Positions 1-12,600 of a stretch of DNA of 64,000 nucleotides are shown one piece after another. Under the pieces are notes generated by a model that ran no database searches, was not told the DNA's origin, and was given only the letters and a program-made list of their open reading frames with translations. The position numbers and the translations under genes were made by a program. The stretch comes from Brassica napus (taxonomy: Eukaryota; Streptophyta; Magnoliopsida; Brassicales; Brassicaceae). Location: NCBI RefSeq assembly GCF_020379485.1, contig NC_063438.1, forward strand, positions 8,756,335-8,820,334, given 5' to 3'. Position 1 is the stretch's first letter; each line of letters opens with the position of its first letter.

Positions 1-886
1 CTTTGGCATCTGGTCTTCTCTTTTGAGTCAAAACAAACATTTCATTTTTTTCTCTATTAGTTTTATTGTTTTGTTCATGAGTTTGTGTGTGATTTGATTC
101 TATTTTGTATAGAGTATTGTGTTATTCTTAATGTAACCATCTGCTTCTATATGTGCTTGTATGTATATCATCATTCATCAGACTGTTTATGAATTCGATT
201 ACCTTACAATCTGTGCACAAATCCATGATGGGCATCACATAACTTTTTAGTGGAAGTTACAAAGTATCAGATCTCATTGATTTGGGTTCACACAAAGATC
301 AATAAGAGAGAGAGAGAGAGGTACTTTGGAATTGTCTCAGTTGGTGGAATCAATGATGTAATGAGCTGTATTTGGGAGGATGTGTGGGGGCACTATGATG
401 CCGACATCAACCATCATCATTATCATGGTGCCTTAAGACAACATGAGTTTCCATGTGACTCGCCACAGGAAGAAAGCTAAAGAACAACGCTTAATGACCC
501 CACAGCAAATGATATCTGATGAATGAACCAGGCAACCTCATTTGCAGTATTCCATATGTATAGCCAGGAGACAGAAATCAGATTAAGAAGTCTTAGATAA
601 TCAAGAGTTAAAAACCTAATTTGAATCTCAAATATGACTGCAAACACCTATCAAGTTTATCATAAATACAATAGGATTTGACTGTTGGAAACTCCAAAAT
701 CAAAGGATATGTAAAATTTGAAGCCATTTCCCTGGAAAACATTTTCTTCCATTTCTTTTTTCATCTAATAGGAACTTACCCTGTATCCCACTATATAAAA
801 GAAACTAAATTTGAGCTTCCTAAAGCTATCCACATAGGCAAAATAATCTGGACCAATCAAAGTGCCAGGTCATAACAAAGTGAGCT
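1..886. other. Intergenic stretch without a recognisable gene
   Basis: I see no coding region with family resemblance here. The sequence has a short GA run near 305-320 and a CAT-rich patch near 405-425. Open frames present are short and begin at non-ATG codons. It could be the 3' flank of a gene to the left of the window. Confidence 0.5.
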
Positions 887-976
887 TGAAATTAAAAAAA
901 AATTCAACAATTTACAGCCCATTATACCCAACTCCTAGCCCACTCTCGCACCTCTCTTGATTTTTACGTATTCCAG

Positions 977-978
<2 letters not shown>

Positions 979-1026
<48 letters not shown>
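979..1026. repeat. (CT)24 microsatellite
   Basis: An uninterrupted CT dinucleotide run of about 24 units lies roughly 260 bp upstream of the first ATG of the RPA-like gene copy. CT/GA runs are common in plant 5' leaders and promoters, so it may be part of that gene's former leader. The arginine/glutamate-rich open frame on the opposite strand is an artefact of this repeat. Confidence 0.95.
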
Positions 1027-1029
<3 letters not shown>

Positions 1030-1064
1030 AAATCGTTCTCCCGATCCCCTTCTGTGAAATCTCT

Positions 1065-1175
1065 AACCCTAATCGCCATCTCTCTCTTTGTCGATTCTCT
1101 TTCTCCCCCCCCCCAAATCAATAACCCTAATCGCCGTCTCGATCTCTTTGTCGATTCTCTTTCTCCCCCCCCACC
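1065..1175. repeat. Two-copy ~60-bp tandem duplication ending in poly-C
   Basis: Two adjacent copies share an AACCCTAATCGCC start, a TCTCTTTGTCGATTCTC middle and a poly-C end. They differ by a few substitutions and a small indel. The duplication lies in the presumed leader region of the RPA-like copy. The AACCCTAA core looks telomere-repeat-like (a telo box), a motif often seen in leaders of plant replication and translation genes. Confidence 0.8.
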
Positions 1176-1286
1176 CAACTCATCCTGCATAACGTCCCCA
1201 ATGATAATGATCCTGTTATTAAGTCCCCAATGATGGTATCTTATCCTTATCTCTCTTACCCCAGATCAAAAATCCAAACCTTTATC

Positions 1287-2827
1287 ATGGCAAAGAAGAC
1301 TGCAATCCTTACCGGCGAAGCTTCTTCTCCTCTCCTCTTCTGATATGTTTCACCAGGACCAGGAGATTCCACCTTGCAGTTTAGGCTTATTCATTTCTGG
1401 GAAGCTCGGAAGAATGTGAAAGGAGGACCAGGCATCATTCTTGGGATCAAGATGCTTATGATCGATGCAGAGGTTTGTGTTCCTGTCTCATTGTGCATGT
1501 GTTGTTAACTTTTGAAATACAGTAACCGTTAATTATATTATGGTATCAGGAAAAAAACACACTTGATTTGTTGGGTTCAGATTAGATTAGCGTATCTTCA
1601 AAAAAACTAGATTGATTCATTTGAAATTGCCGTTTTAAACTGTTATATCATTGTCATTTTGTTGTTTTGCTAATCACGTTATCTATCTTGAAACAAAAAA
1701 AAATTAAACTAAATTGATTCGTTTGATATTATATTAGCGTATCTATTTAAACTGTTATATCATTGTCGTTTTGTTGTTTTGCTAATCACCTTATCTATCT
1801 TGAAAAAAGAACTTGATTGATTGGTTTGAAATTTTTTTAATATCATTGCCGGTTTGTTGTGTTTTGCTCATCACCGCATATCTGTTAAGCTTTTGTATTC
1901 TTCACTTGAGAGTGCTTTGATAGATTTTATATTGTTTACTTGAGAGTGCTGTGATAGAGTTTTATCAGAGGTCGAAATTGTTTTGTTTGCCTTGAACGTT
2001 ATAATTTTAAACACTCTACTTTTAGATATTCAACTGAATCGATATTGTCTCCATGTTCTGTAGGGTACTGTGGCTCAGGGGTTCATCGGTCAGAACCGTC
2101 GCACCCAATATGAAAAAGAGCTCCGGCTTGGCACTGAGTGGTATTACATTGCTTGCAAGGATTGCCAGACAAAGCTAAACCGTGGGCCGACAACAATGCT
2201 TTGTCCAAAATGCGGGAATGAAAATGCTACTGCAGTAGCCAAGTAAGATTCTCCATTCAAACATATTTTCAATCTATATACTAATTACTTGCCTTTGAAT
2301 CAGTTACCGCGTTGAAATGTATGTCTATGATAATGAGGAGCAGTGCACTTTCATCATCCTCGGAGATGCTGGTAAAGAGCTCACCGGCAGAAAAGCAACA
2401 GAGTTGATCGACGCTTATGTTGAGGTGAGTGTTATTCTGTTCAAAATGATAATCATGATAAGACTTGACATGTATTTTATTGAATTTTGAAAGCTACCAA
2501 TTTGATAAATGATCCTGTTATAATAGGATAATGGTGGAGATGGGGCTGAGCTTGAGATTCCACTGCCACAATGTTTAATCGACACAATTGGACAGACAAA
2601 GAAATTCAGGATCAAGGTGGCTCACTACAACTTTACATCTACCCGCCTTTCCTTGACAGCAACCAAAATTGTCTCATCAGCAGTTTTGCCACCAAAGAAT
2701 CCTCCCTCCACTCAAGACGCCACCACACAGTGAAGTGAAAATCCCAGATTTACCTGAGAGTAATGGTGGTGTTTCTTCAGCCAGTGACGAGCAGAAGAAA
2801 GCAAAGCGTGCCAAGCTTAGTGGCTAG
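1287..2827 (+). pseudogene. Truncated RPA70-like (replication protein A large subunit) gene copy
   Basis: The intact family binds single-stranded DNA in replication and repair; plant genomes also carry many RPA70-like copies, some inside Helitrons. Exon 1 (about 1287-1472) opens with ATG but has an in-frame TGA at 1341. It then encodes the typical DBD-A stretch with FRLIHFWEARKN and MLMIDAE. Exon 2 (2064-2242) continues with GTVAQGFIGQNRR and then jumps straight to the zinc-binding DBD-C segment TEWYYIACKDC with CPKCGN, so the middle OB folds are missing. Exon 3 is about 2304-2424 and exon 4 is 2527-2733. All have GT-AG borders. The frame stops at 2731-2733, but a lysine-rich tail continues in another frame to a stop at 2825-2827, indicating a late frameshift. 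I call it a pseudogene; a short expressed protein is not excluded. Confidence 0.75.
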
Positions 2828-4639
2828 ATCACATGCAGTATAGTCACTCCATCACTGGCTGGTTCAGACTGCCCAGTCATAATGGTTCTCTAATAACAGT
2901 CTTCTTCTCTCTATTTAATCAGTTTGGTTTTTTTCTTCTTACAAAGACAGATTATGATCGGACAAATCTTATGGTTTTGTTTTTTTATTAAAGTTGTTTG
3001 GTTTTCATTTTTATCTTGGTTATGAATCTATGATAATTTTGCTTTCCTCTTTATTCCTTCCTTTAATGGTTCGACACTCATTAAACGTGTTACATGCATG
3101 CATACAAGTTTAATTAGTCCAACATGAAAAAAAAATTGCATAAGGACTACGTACTTAAGAATTCACATTGTTATAAAACCAATGAATGCATGAATTTGTT
3201 ATGTCCAGCTGTTAATGGCAAAAGATATTCATGCCAAAAATTGAATAAAATATATTCCACCATAAATACAAATAACAAGAGATATGGAAACAAAACAATA
3301 CGTTTTTCAAAAGATATTTTTTCTTTGACTCCAAGCTGAACACGGCATATTCATTACAGCACTGCAGTCTACCGATTCTCATTCAACCTTCCGAGAGAGG
3401 TCTTCAACGCCTGAAGAGGAAACCGGCAGTACACTGCTTATTTAATTTGATTTGGTTGTAATATGTTTCTAAACAATATAAAAAGTAATTTTATTTTGAA
3501 AATATAATAAGTTTAGACCTACTTGATATTTTAAAACCAAAAAATTAAATTAATATCTTCTAACGAAAATTCACATATATTAGAACAAAGAAAGTTTAAA
3601 TGACTTAAAATCCTAATAAAACCAAATTTAAACTCTCCCTTATTATCAGTTTTGAATCAAAAACATTAATATTACTGAAATATTAATATATTACTTTAAC
3701 CCAAAACTCTAATAAAACAATTATAAAAGTTGTAAATTCACTACATTGTTTCATCATAGCAGGTGTTTCTTTTATGTTTATAGTATTTTGTTTATATCAA
3801 ATGATGTATTTCGCAGTATTTAAACATAAATTTATATTGAAAATTCGCAGTATTTAAACATAAATTTATATTGAAAATTAATCTCTGCATTTATAATAAA
3901 AATTAACATTTGAAGTTCAAAATTTCCTAATTAAAATAATATAAAGGTGGGTCAAACTTTTCCCAATTTCAAAATCTTAGCATCTCTTAAAAATAAAGAA
4001 AATAAATTTATAAATACATAAAATATATAAACATATATGGAACTATAATTTCTATAAAAAAGAAATTTAAAAAAGGAAAATAATCTTGCCATGTTGTTGT
4101 TTATTTCTAGAGTTTGTCCTGTTACCGTACAAATATTTGCTTTCACCTTTCAAGTTGGCTAGCCCCACAACTCATATATATATATATATGTAAATTAAAA
4201 CCTAATGCATAATTTTTAATATAACATCTTAAAACATAAAAATTAAATTTATTACTTTGATTAATTATATTTTGTGATTTTAATTCTCTATTATATCACA
4301 ATATATCATATAAAAATCCAATATTTATAACTAATTGGACTTATATTATGAAAGCATTATACTAATAATATAGAAATAAACTATTTTAAATATAATTTAT
4401 GTGTTATATAAATTGATTATGATGTGTCATTTTTTATTTTATTATTTATTACTAACAAATATTAAAAATATTTAATTTGTTGATACGAAATATATTAAGA
4501 AATCTATTTTAGTTGGGATTTGTTTAAGGAAAAATCAATGATTTAAATTAGAAAGGGGCATTAAATGCTTAAATCTATTATTTAAATTAAGAAAAGACAA
4601 GCAGCCTTAAATATAGGTTCAATACATATCTCAATGGCA
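2828..4639. other. AT-rich intergenic DNA
   Basis: I see no gene. The stretch contains TA-rich runs (for example near 4175-4190) and a short direct repeat annotated separately. Part of the right side probably belongs to a minus-strand Helitron whose 5' end is at 4708. Confidence 0.5.
3811..3879. repeat. 34-bp tandem duplication
   Basis: The unit starting TCGCAGTATTTAAACATAAA is present twice, head to tail and essentially identical, which suggests a recent local slippage or template-switch event in AT-rich DNA. Confidence 0.85.
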
Positions 4640-4708
4640 TTCTAATGTAAATAAATGGTAAATTTAAGGGGTATTTCTATTTCGTACTTCTTTTTTTAAT
4701 AATATAGA
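4640..4708 (-). mobile_element. Helitron 5' terminus (minus orientation), rest not delimited
   Basis: Read on the minus strand from 4708, the sequence begins TCTATATTATTAAAAAAAG and continues with an A-rich leader, the usual 5' end of Arabidopsis/Brassica Helitrons (TCTATA-TTAAAA type). It is preceded by the host A expected for insertion between A and T. The element should run toward lower coordinates, but I found no convincing CTAG end with a hairpin there. It is either truncated or its 3' end has decayed. Confidence 0.5.
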
Positions 4709-5695
4709 TTATGAAATATTTGACCATTTAATCATAAATTTTGTTTAATATATATTTCGTTTTAATATATGTGTATTATTTACATCATATTAGATTTCAT
4801 TTTCCGTAGTTGTAGCCAGTTAGCCGGTTCAAACTCTATGATTGACAAAGAGATATAATTTTCCAATGAAGTTTATTGATCCAATTGAGGCTCTTAGCAT
4901 TTGATATATAGTTCAAAATATTATGTACACAACATTCATTTATCAAGTTCTCTGTGAATTACAATTATTTAATATATTTGTCTCTTCTGTTTAATTATAT
5001 TACACCTGTTTTCACCCATGAAGAGCTCTATGTTGGTCATTCCTGAGTTACTACCAAGGTAGGCATCAAAATTATACAAGGAAATGATCAAAAGATCGGA
5101 AAAGTTAAAAACATAGTCTACAAAGAAATATACAACGGTCTACCTCACTTACCAGGTAATCCATTATTATTTGCAACACAATATACAACATTATCCAAAA
5201 ATACTAAACTCCTTTCTCTCCCTCCCCCAGTATCACAATCAGATGCTCACCCAGATCAGACTCCCCGGAATCACGAACAACTTTCTATATCATAAAACGC
5301 AAGCAACAAATAAGTCTGCCGACCAAAAAACTCCAAACTCAATAATGAAGCTGTACTAACAAAATTATTTAACAATTGGTCCGCCCCCAATAGAAAGTGC
5401 CAGCTCTATAAGATCATTCACAGTACACTTCGCAGACATCGTCTACGTCTTATCTTATTTTTATTATTTTCCGTTATCTACCAAATACTATTCCCTTTGG
5501 ACAATTACTAATTTCTACTACTAAACTATTTTGTTTTGAACTGTGTGAACTGACTAACGTTTTTTTTAATCTTAAAATTCTCCACACAAAAAAAAATACT
5601 CAACACACAAAGACAAATAAAAATTTATGACAATTTAAAATAAATCAATATGCGGCTACCAATCAAAAATAAAATTTATAATTTGAACATGTTTT

Positions 5696-5723
5696 CCGCG
5701 CGTAGCGCGGACACCGACTCTAG
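5696..5723 (+). mobile_element. Helitron 3' terminus with perfect hairpin
   Basis: CCGCGC-GTA-GCGCGG (5696-5710) forms a perfect 6-bp stem with a 3-nt loop. Ten bases later comes CTAG (5720-5723) followed by T. This hairpin plus CTRR end is the signature of Helitron 3' termini in Brassicaceae. I could not find the matching 5' TC end on the plus strand. The upstream 5.0-5.4 kb has coding-like stretches that I do not recognise and that may be cargo. A link to the RPA-like copy at 1.3-2.8 kb is possible but unproven. Confidence 0.75.
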
Positions 5724-6642
5724 TATATACAATAATAGAATAAACTACCGGCTAAGATTGAGTTTCAGACAAGAATCTGTTGAAGCCATGTGATGCATAG
5801 AAGAAAGAATGGGACCATACCATAGCATTTAAGTTCTCATGACCTTTGCCTGGAAAACGTTTTTGTAACTGGCCGCCACCTTTATTGTCCAATTACTAAG
5901 CTAAAGAAAGATTATACTCCTTTTATGAAGCAAAATCTAAAAAAATTAAATAGTTTACCAACACAAGAAACAGGAGCAACTAAATATTGTAAAGAGTTTC
6001 TCTTATTAATATAGCTTACCAAGTACCAACATAAGATACCCGAGGAAGCTGGCAATCTGTTGGCTGACAAAAAGAGAGCCGCAAGTAGGTCCCGAGGAAG
6101 ACGTAGAGAGACATTTGAGTATTGAAAACCTTATCTACTGTCAGAATCTTCAGCTGCACAACTCACCCAAATAGCCAAGACTCATTATGTGATCAATCAA
6201 AGAGTAAACCACTATGTTTAAGCTCAAAAGTAGACAGAGTTTACACAAGAGAATAAGTTTTGCCCTGAGAAACCAATATTAATAGAATGTGCCAAATTTA
6301 CAGAGGAATGAATGATCACTAAAGTTAAAATCACAACAAATACAAAGGGGTAATAAGAAAACTAGCTTATTCACCGAACATGAATCCGAACCAGTAGAGC
6401 ACGCCGCAAATGCTAATTTCTTTTTAACAGTTTTCGTAAGTCCCAAATAAGAAAACCTGGACTACATCTAGTAGATCTGCACCAATTCTTCCTACTTTAT
6501 AACGTATAGCTACTGAACTAGCCCGTGAAACCTAAGCGCCTTAAGTATGACAGACTACTCCGGATGGTCAGGATAAAGTTCACAAAGGTTGGTAAAGGTT
6601 GGTCTCATCTTGTATTCTCCTGGACTGTTTCAAAGTCCTGGT
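5724..6642. other. Spacer and probable 3' UTR of MED13
   Basis: I see no independent gene. The right part, adjoining the MED13 stop codon at 6643-6645, is less AT-rich and probably holds the 3' untranslated region on the minus strand. Confidence 0.5.
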
Positions 6643-9600
6643 TTATCTGGTAGTCTGGAGTTCTTTATCCGCAAAATGAAGAAGACGTCTCAGTCTGAGA
6701 ACCATATCACAGTGAAAAGGCAATGCCGTCCGCCTATCCAGATATGCTGGACTTACAGTCATCCATGATAGAGCGTGGAGTTCTGCCGCAATTGACTCAA
6801 GGATAAGATGGCTTTCAACCTCAAAATCTCTAGTTTCTTGGGTCCCTCCACCGCCTTGCTTCATGATTCCTTGAAGAATTTTGTCATGAGCGTTGTCATA
6901 ACCACCATAGTAGTCAATGAGACTAACAGAGAGAACTGATGGCCATTCTTCTTTCATATTTATTCTCGAGTCTTTTCTCATGGAAGGCACAGCTTTTGAA
7001 ACAACAAACCCGGTAGACAAGGGTATTGCACAGCCTTTGCTGTGAAGAAGGTGAGCAAGCGGAGGTGATTCGGCAGTTAAACATGTAGGAAGCTGAAGAG
7101 GACTTGGGTGAAGAAAGCGCATGTTGGGTGATGGTATCATCATGTACGAGTAAGCCGTTGACCCAAGAGATTTGACAGGAGTGAAACCTTCAATGTAATT
7201 TGATGAACTCATACCAGTACCTCCTGCATAGTTGCGCAAGTCAGTATCTAGCTCCCTTTCTTATGGAAATTTAAAATTGCTTAGACATACATATGAGAAA
7301 AACAATCAGAAACTGACCTGGAGATACCAACTCAGCCGGAAGAACAAGATGCAGAGATTGATCAAGTGAAATAGAAGTAAAACTAATGCTGTGAACCCAC
7401 TGAAACAAACCCCTTGGAGTACCAGAAATGGTTTGTCCACCCATTATCTGCTTTCTTCCAGCAGATTGCCCCATACTGCCTTTCACGAAGTTGGATGGTT
7501 TTGAGTGAGAGCTGTAGAGTGTGCTACTTGACGAGGCTCTCTCTTGAATCAAACTCATATCCGGCGGTTGCAAGGAAGATACGCTGCTATTGGTGGCTAT
7601 GCCAGAAGGCGCAGAACGTCGAAGTTGAATAGGCCACTTTTTAATGTCAGGACCTCCAGCTGAGTATATTGCCTTTTGCCACTCTGTTATATCAGTTGCA
7701 AGTAGACAAAAAAATAACCAGAGTTATGAAACACGCAATACTAGAGAATAATTATATTTTCCGAGCGCAGTTGGAATACGAAAGGGATGAAAATTTTAGA
7801 TTAAGAACGGATGTAAAGGTAAAAGAAGCTTATTTTTTACCTAGGTATTCAAGCTCAAAGAAATTGCCAATGCTTGTAATGACAAAATCTCTGGGTTTTG
7901 AAGATCCATTGTCAGGGGAGGAACATGCCTGTAGGATTTGACATCCTTGCTGCAGAACTTGAACAAAAAGACACTGCAGCCCTTTCGTATCCTGTCTACT
8001 GCTAATTCCACCAAAGGGAAATATATGTGTGTCAAGCAGTTCACCCCTGGCATCTGTCCAGATGCTTACAAGCCATCGCCAGTCCTCTGTCCAACCGTAG
8101 CAGCAATGTAAACTTGGAATATTCTTTCCTTCAACCTGGGATGCATCCCCCTGTGAGCTTGATCCTGATGGTATGCCTTCCATTGCATTGACGCCAAGTC
8201 CAGAACCTCTGCCACCATCCTCAGGTACTGGCTTTGAAGACTCTGAACCTAAGCCGCCAAAAGTAGGTGAAACTCCACGCTCCACTGAACCAGGCTCGGA
8301 AAGAATGAAAAGCGGTTCAAATAAATAAAAACTTTCATCATTAAGGTAAAAATCTTCATTTCTGTTTGGGTCGCAGCTTAATCCTCCAGATCTTGTCATT
8401 TGCCAGCTATCCCAACTCGTTCTCATGCTACTATCCCTTTCACCATCTCTTGGATGTGTAGAACCTGTCATTCGAGAACCAACACAGTCTTTCCAGCTTC
8501 CTGAAATAGAGCTCATTGGTGTCAAGGCTGAAGACGATCTGCTTGATAAAGAGGACGACTGAAATGCATCATTAGGCATTCCTCGTGAGATTTTACGAGC
8601 CTTATTGTATACAGAAAAGGCAGTATCCTTGAGAATGACAAGCTCATTAAAGCTCGGACTTGTTATCCGGAAAATAGAATCAACAGACACCACCTGTAGA
8701 ACTAGTTTGGGGACACTAAACCCCGAAAGCACTGGAATATGAGATATTGATGCTTCGTCTACAGCAGCAGAACTAGCAAACGCCCTTGCAACCTGACTGT
8801 TAAGTAACGATCTCCTGTCTTTATCTGGCTGTATTCCTGATCCAAGTGCAATAGACGATTGGACGATCGTCCTTAAAACTGCCGAAGGGTCGGGAAATGG
8901 ACACACTATGTACACTACCTGAAAGAAGAGTAGAAGCCAACACGTATCAACAGCTACACTTGGTAGAAGTGGGTAAATAGTTAATTATCCCAGTTAACAT
9001 TTGTAGTCTTTAGCTAACACTTACGATGCAAGGACTCGTAGCTGATCCTTCTTTCTGGTTTGTGTAAAGGCAAGACTCAAGCTTTAGACCTTTCAGCGCT
9101 TTTGATAAAGACTTCAGATAGCTAGTCACATTCCACCCATTCGACAAAGACAGAAAATAATCGCTGAGAGATCCCAGAAGCGATGTGTTATTGCTTTCAA
9201 TCTTCATCGACTGAGGGCAATCAAGCAGAACAAATCCAGATGAGGATAATCTTCCAGCGTCAGTTTCCATTTGATTTCCCAGAATATGTGGCAAATGGGT
9301 TCCCAGTCTGCACGTCTCATAAACTATGCAACAAAAGGTTCATCAGAACATAATGATGAGAAAATGTCCCAACTTTTTGTTCCTCTAGAAACGTTGTTTA
9401 GCAGAAACCAGTTCCTGTCAAATTTGAGAATAAACTCTTTCACAATAGAGATATTCGTTGACTCACCAGTTCCAAGTTGTTGGAAGAAATCAGTGGCAGC
9501 ACTGGTTAAAGGATCTATATCCGGGCATACAACAGTATAGCTCATCTGAGAAAAGTAACAAAGAACAACTTAATGGAGAAGATTATCAATTGGCCTAAAT

Positions 9601-12600
9601 TGATGAAAACAAAAGCATCTCTCTCAGATGAATTCCTTGAAAACGCACATTTTTGGGCAGAGCATATGGCTCGAAAGGGGCCTTTTCCCAATGTGGCAAG
9701 GCGTTAGTTGATATCTTAAGCCAGTCATCTTGGTACCTGTCACAGGGGATAGACGCTAGAGAGCTTAAACTAGCCAGCATTACAATATGTGACAATCCTA
9801 ACAACATGAAATTATGAATACTAATAAGGGGATCTTGATCAACGTCAAATTCTATTTAAAAAAAAAACTCTGACTGCTAATAAGAACATAAATACCCGAC
9901 AAGTATAGAAGGTGACGGAAGAACAAAAAGTGTCGGTCGGAGTAATTCTGAACTGTATATGTCTTGGCTCTGAGCAGTCTCCTCTCGTTTCCCACTATCT
10001 ATTGACATCGCTTGTTTTCCAATACATTTATTATCAATAAAATCATCAGAGATATTGACTCTATCAGATATTAATGAACAACCAAAGTAGGAACAGTAAA
10101 GTTCCAACGAGATAAAATAATCAAAACTCATGTGCTACCTTCACGGAGGGATGACTCAGCAGTAGATCCCTCAGAAATAGATCCCCCATCCATTGCGTGA
10201 TTCCGGCCCTTGCACCAATCTGTGACAGATAATGGACCATCTGACTGACCAAATGCAGATTTCAGAGCTGTTTTGATGTCAGATTGCAGCAGAGTAATGA
10301 CAGACGAAGGAAAAACCTGCAAAAGAAAGAAATCTTCACAATCAGGTTTAAACGAATAAGCTCAAATCTTTATTCGATAAATTTGTGAAGAAAATGTAAA
10401 GACATTGAGTATCCTCAATTCATTTCTGTGCATCTTACACCAATTTGAAAGCTTACCTCAGCAGAGAGTGGGTCAACTAGCTTGACACCAGCAATGTCCA
10501 GAGAATGGCAGGAAGCCAAAGTTCCCCCACAACCTGCATGGCCAGCAGAGGGCCCACACGAAAGTTCCCGTCTCCATAACTCTTCCAGCGCAAGCCAGCC
10601 ATAAGGACCATCTCCACAATCTGAATCCAGAGCTAAATCAACAAAAGAAGTAGCTTGCTGTACAAGTAGCGCTATTCCATCTAGGAGTTCCTGCAATGGC
10701 TGTCTTTGGCCATAAGAAAGCAAGCTGTCTTCGCTAAATGAACTATGGGGCAAGGATGAGCCTGCTTCAATATTTGGCGAACTAGCAGGTTTTGCTGTTT
10801 TTGGGACTGAAACAGTCCGCCACACGCCAACTGGTGCACTCATGTGGCTGTCTATCATTCCTCCGTCGAAACCTCCAGCTATTCTAGTAGGTATTTCTTT
10901 CTTATATATCTCGTTCCTTGCAGATATGTTGTCTGTCAGACTACTGGGCTCATTTGACAGCTGGTTCAGAAATAGCTTTCCACTAAGCCTTGTCAGACTA
11001 AATGGTGAACTGTGCTTCGAAGAAATGATTATGTGCCGCATCCTAGACATGAAAGCTTGGAACATAACGCTTCCCACGTCTGTTGCCAACAAGGTCTTTG
11101 AAGATAATAAAGTACTAACAACAGCAGATATACCGTCAGACTTTTTCCCCTGTATGGTCTTAACAGCACTGAAGTTTGAATATTTTAACTGAGAAACACC
11201 CTCCTTTGTACTACTGTTGTCACTAATTACAGTAGGTAGCATCTTATGTTGGTCCTTTCTTCCCTCCACTTGAGTGTAATAATCTCTCGACTGAAACAAA
11301 GTTCTGCCATCGTTGTTACCAATGCAGGCTTTTGATCCAAGTAAATTCTTGTCGGCTGCTCCATCAGAATCAGTGGCCGGTGGTGTGGGTCCATAAACAT
11401 AGTTACTCGTTCTTGAATGTGAACTCTCAACTTTATGAGATTTGGGAAGGTATGGGCTTTTGAAAGAGGAAATCTCGCTCATAGGTACTTCAACAGCTCC
11501 ATACTCAGGAGCAAAGGTCATCATAGCTTCTGCTTTTATCAAATGATCGAACTCACCAGTAGAAGAGCTTGACATCTGATTTAAAGTTGCTGAAGTGACA
11601 CTGCTGTTGATGACTTCTTGACTTTTGATAAGGCACTCATCTGTGATCGGGGGAACAGGATTAAAGCTCTCAAAAGAGGAAAACCCATCGGGCAAAACAA
11701 TCTGGTCTGATACATCCATCATATCAACTGGACTGCAACCTATTTCAGCAGAATCTGGAGGAATCATTAGCGTATGCGACTCTGCTGTTCCCGGTGGCTA
11801 CACGAACATAATAGATAAAGTGATTTGTTAAATAAGGATTGAACACCAAAGACAATAGGACAAAAACACAATAAGAGGCATGGCAGGAAACGGGAAATCG
11901 AGACACCACCCTCCTCCCAAACGTTTATTAGACAGTGAAGGTATCTGAATTAAGCGGAACATCATTCACCAGCATAGAGAACACAAGTAATAGTAACAGA
12001 AGACGGGATTACCTCCCCAAAAGGCAACGCATCATTCTCAAAGAAGTCACCAAAGTCTCCAAACTCTGAAAGAAGTGCATTGATATCCATTCCAACTCCT
12101 CTATCATCATCATCATCATCGTCATCATCCCAATCCCAGCCAATTTGATCATCTGTAATGCCTGGAGCACCACTTATCTTAGTAGAACCAAATCCTGACT
12201 TATATGCTTCTTAAATACGTGTATTAGAGACAGTACCTACTTGACCGAAAGACTCTGTCCTCCCTGTTCGCGACCGCTTAGAACCCTGCAAAGAGTGTTA
12301 TGTTACTTAGGCTATCAGTACTATGAAATCTCCACCCTTGCCACATATAAATGACATACCGATTTTGGGCGATCATCATTACAAGTTAGACCAGATTGCC
12401 TACACGTCAACGAATCTGCATCAGCATCAAGGTCACCAGTTCTTGAAGCCATTCTCCAACCACTCCCGCTAGAAGCACTACTTGTAGAACTAATGCTGCT
12501 ATTACGGCTACTGCCGCTGCTGTTATAACCATTTTTTTCATAAAACCCATCACTCTTATTTCCAGACGATCCAAGGAATTCAAAATCACCAGCCCTGCAT

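Noticed and set aside
912..1190. 92-codon minus-strand frame rich in arginine/glutamate
   Set aside because: It is the translation of the (CT)24 microsatellite and the duplicated CT-rich leader; no start context or homology.
10842..11192. 116-codon plus-strand frame inside MED13
   Set aside because: Shadow of the large MED13 exon on the opposite strand.
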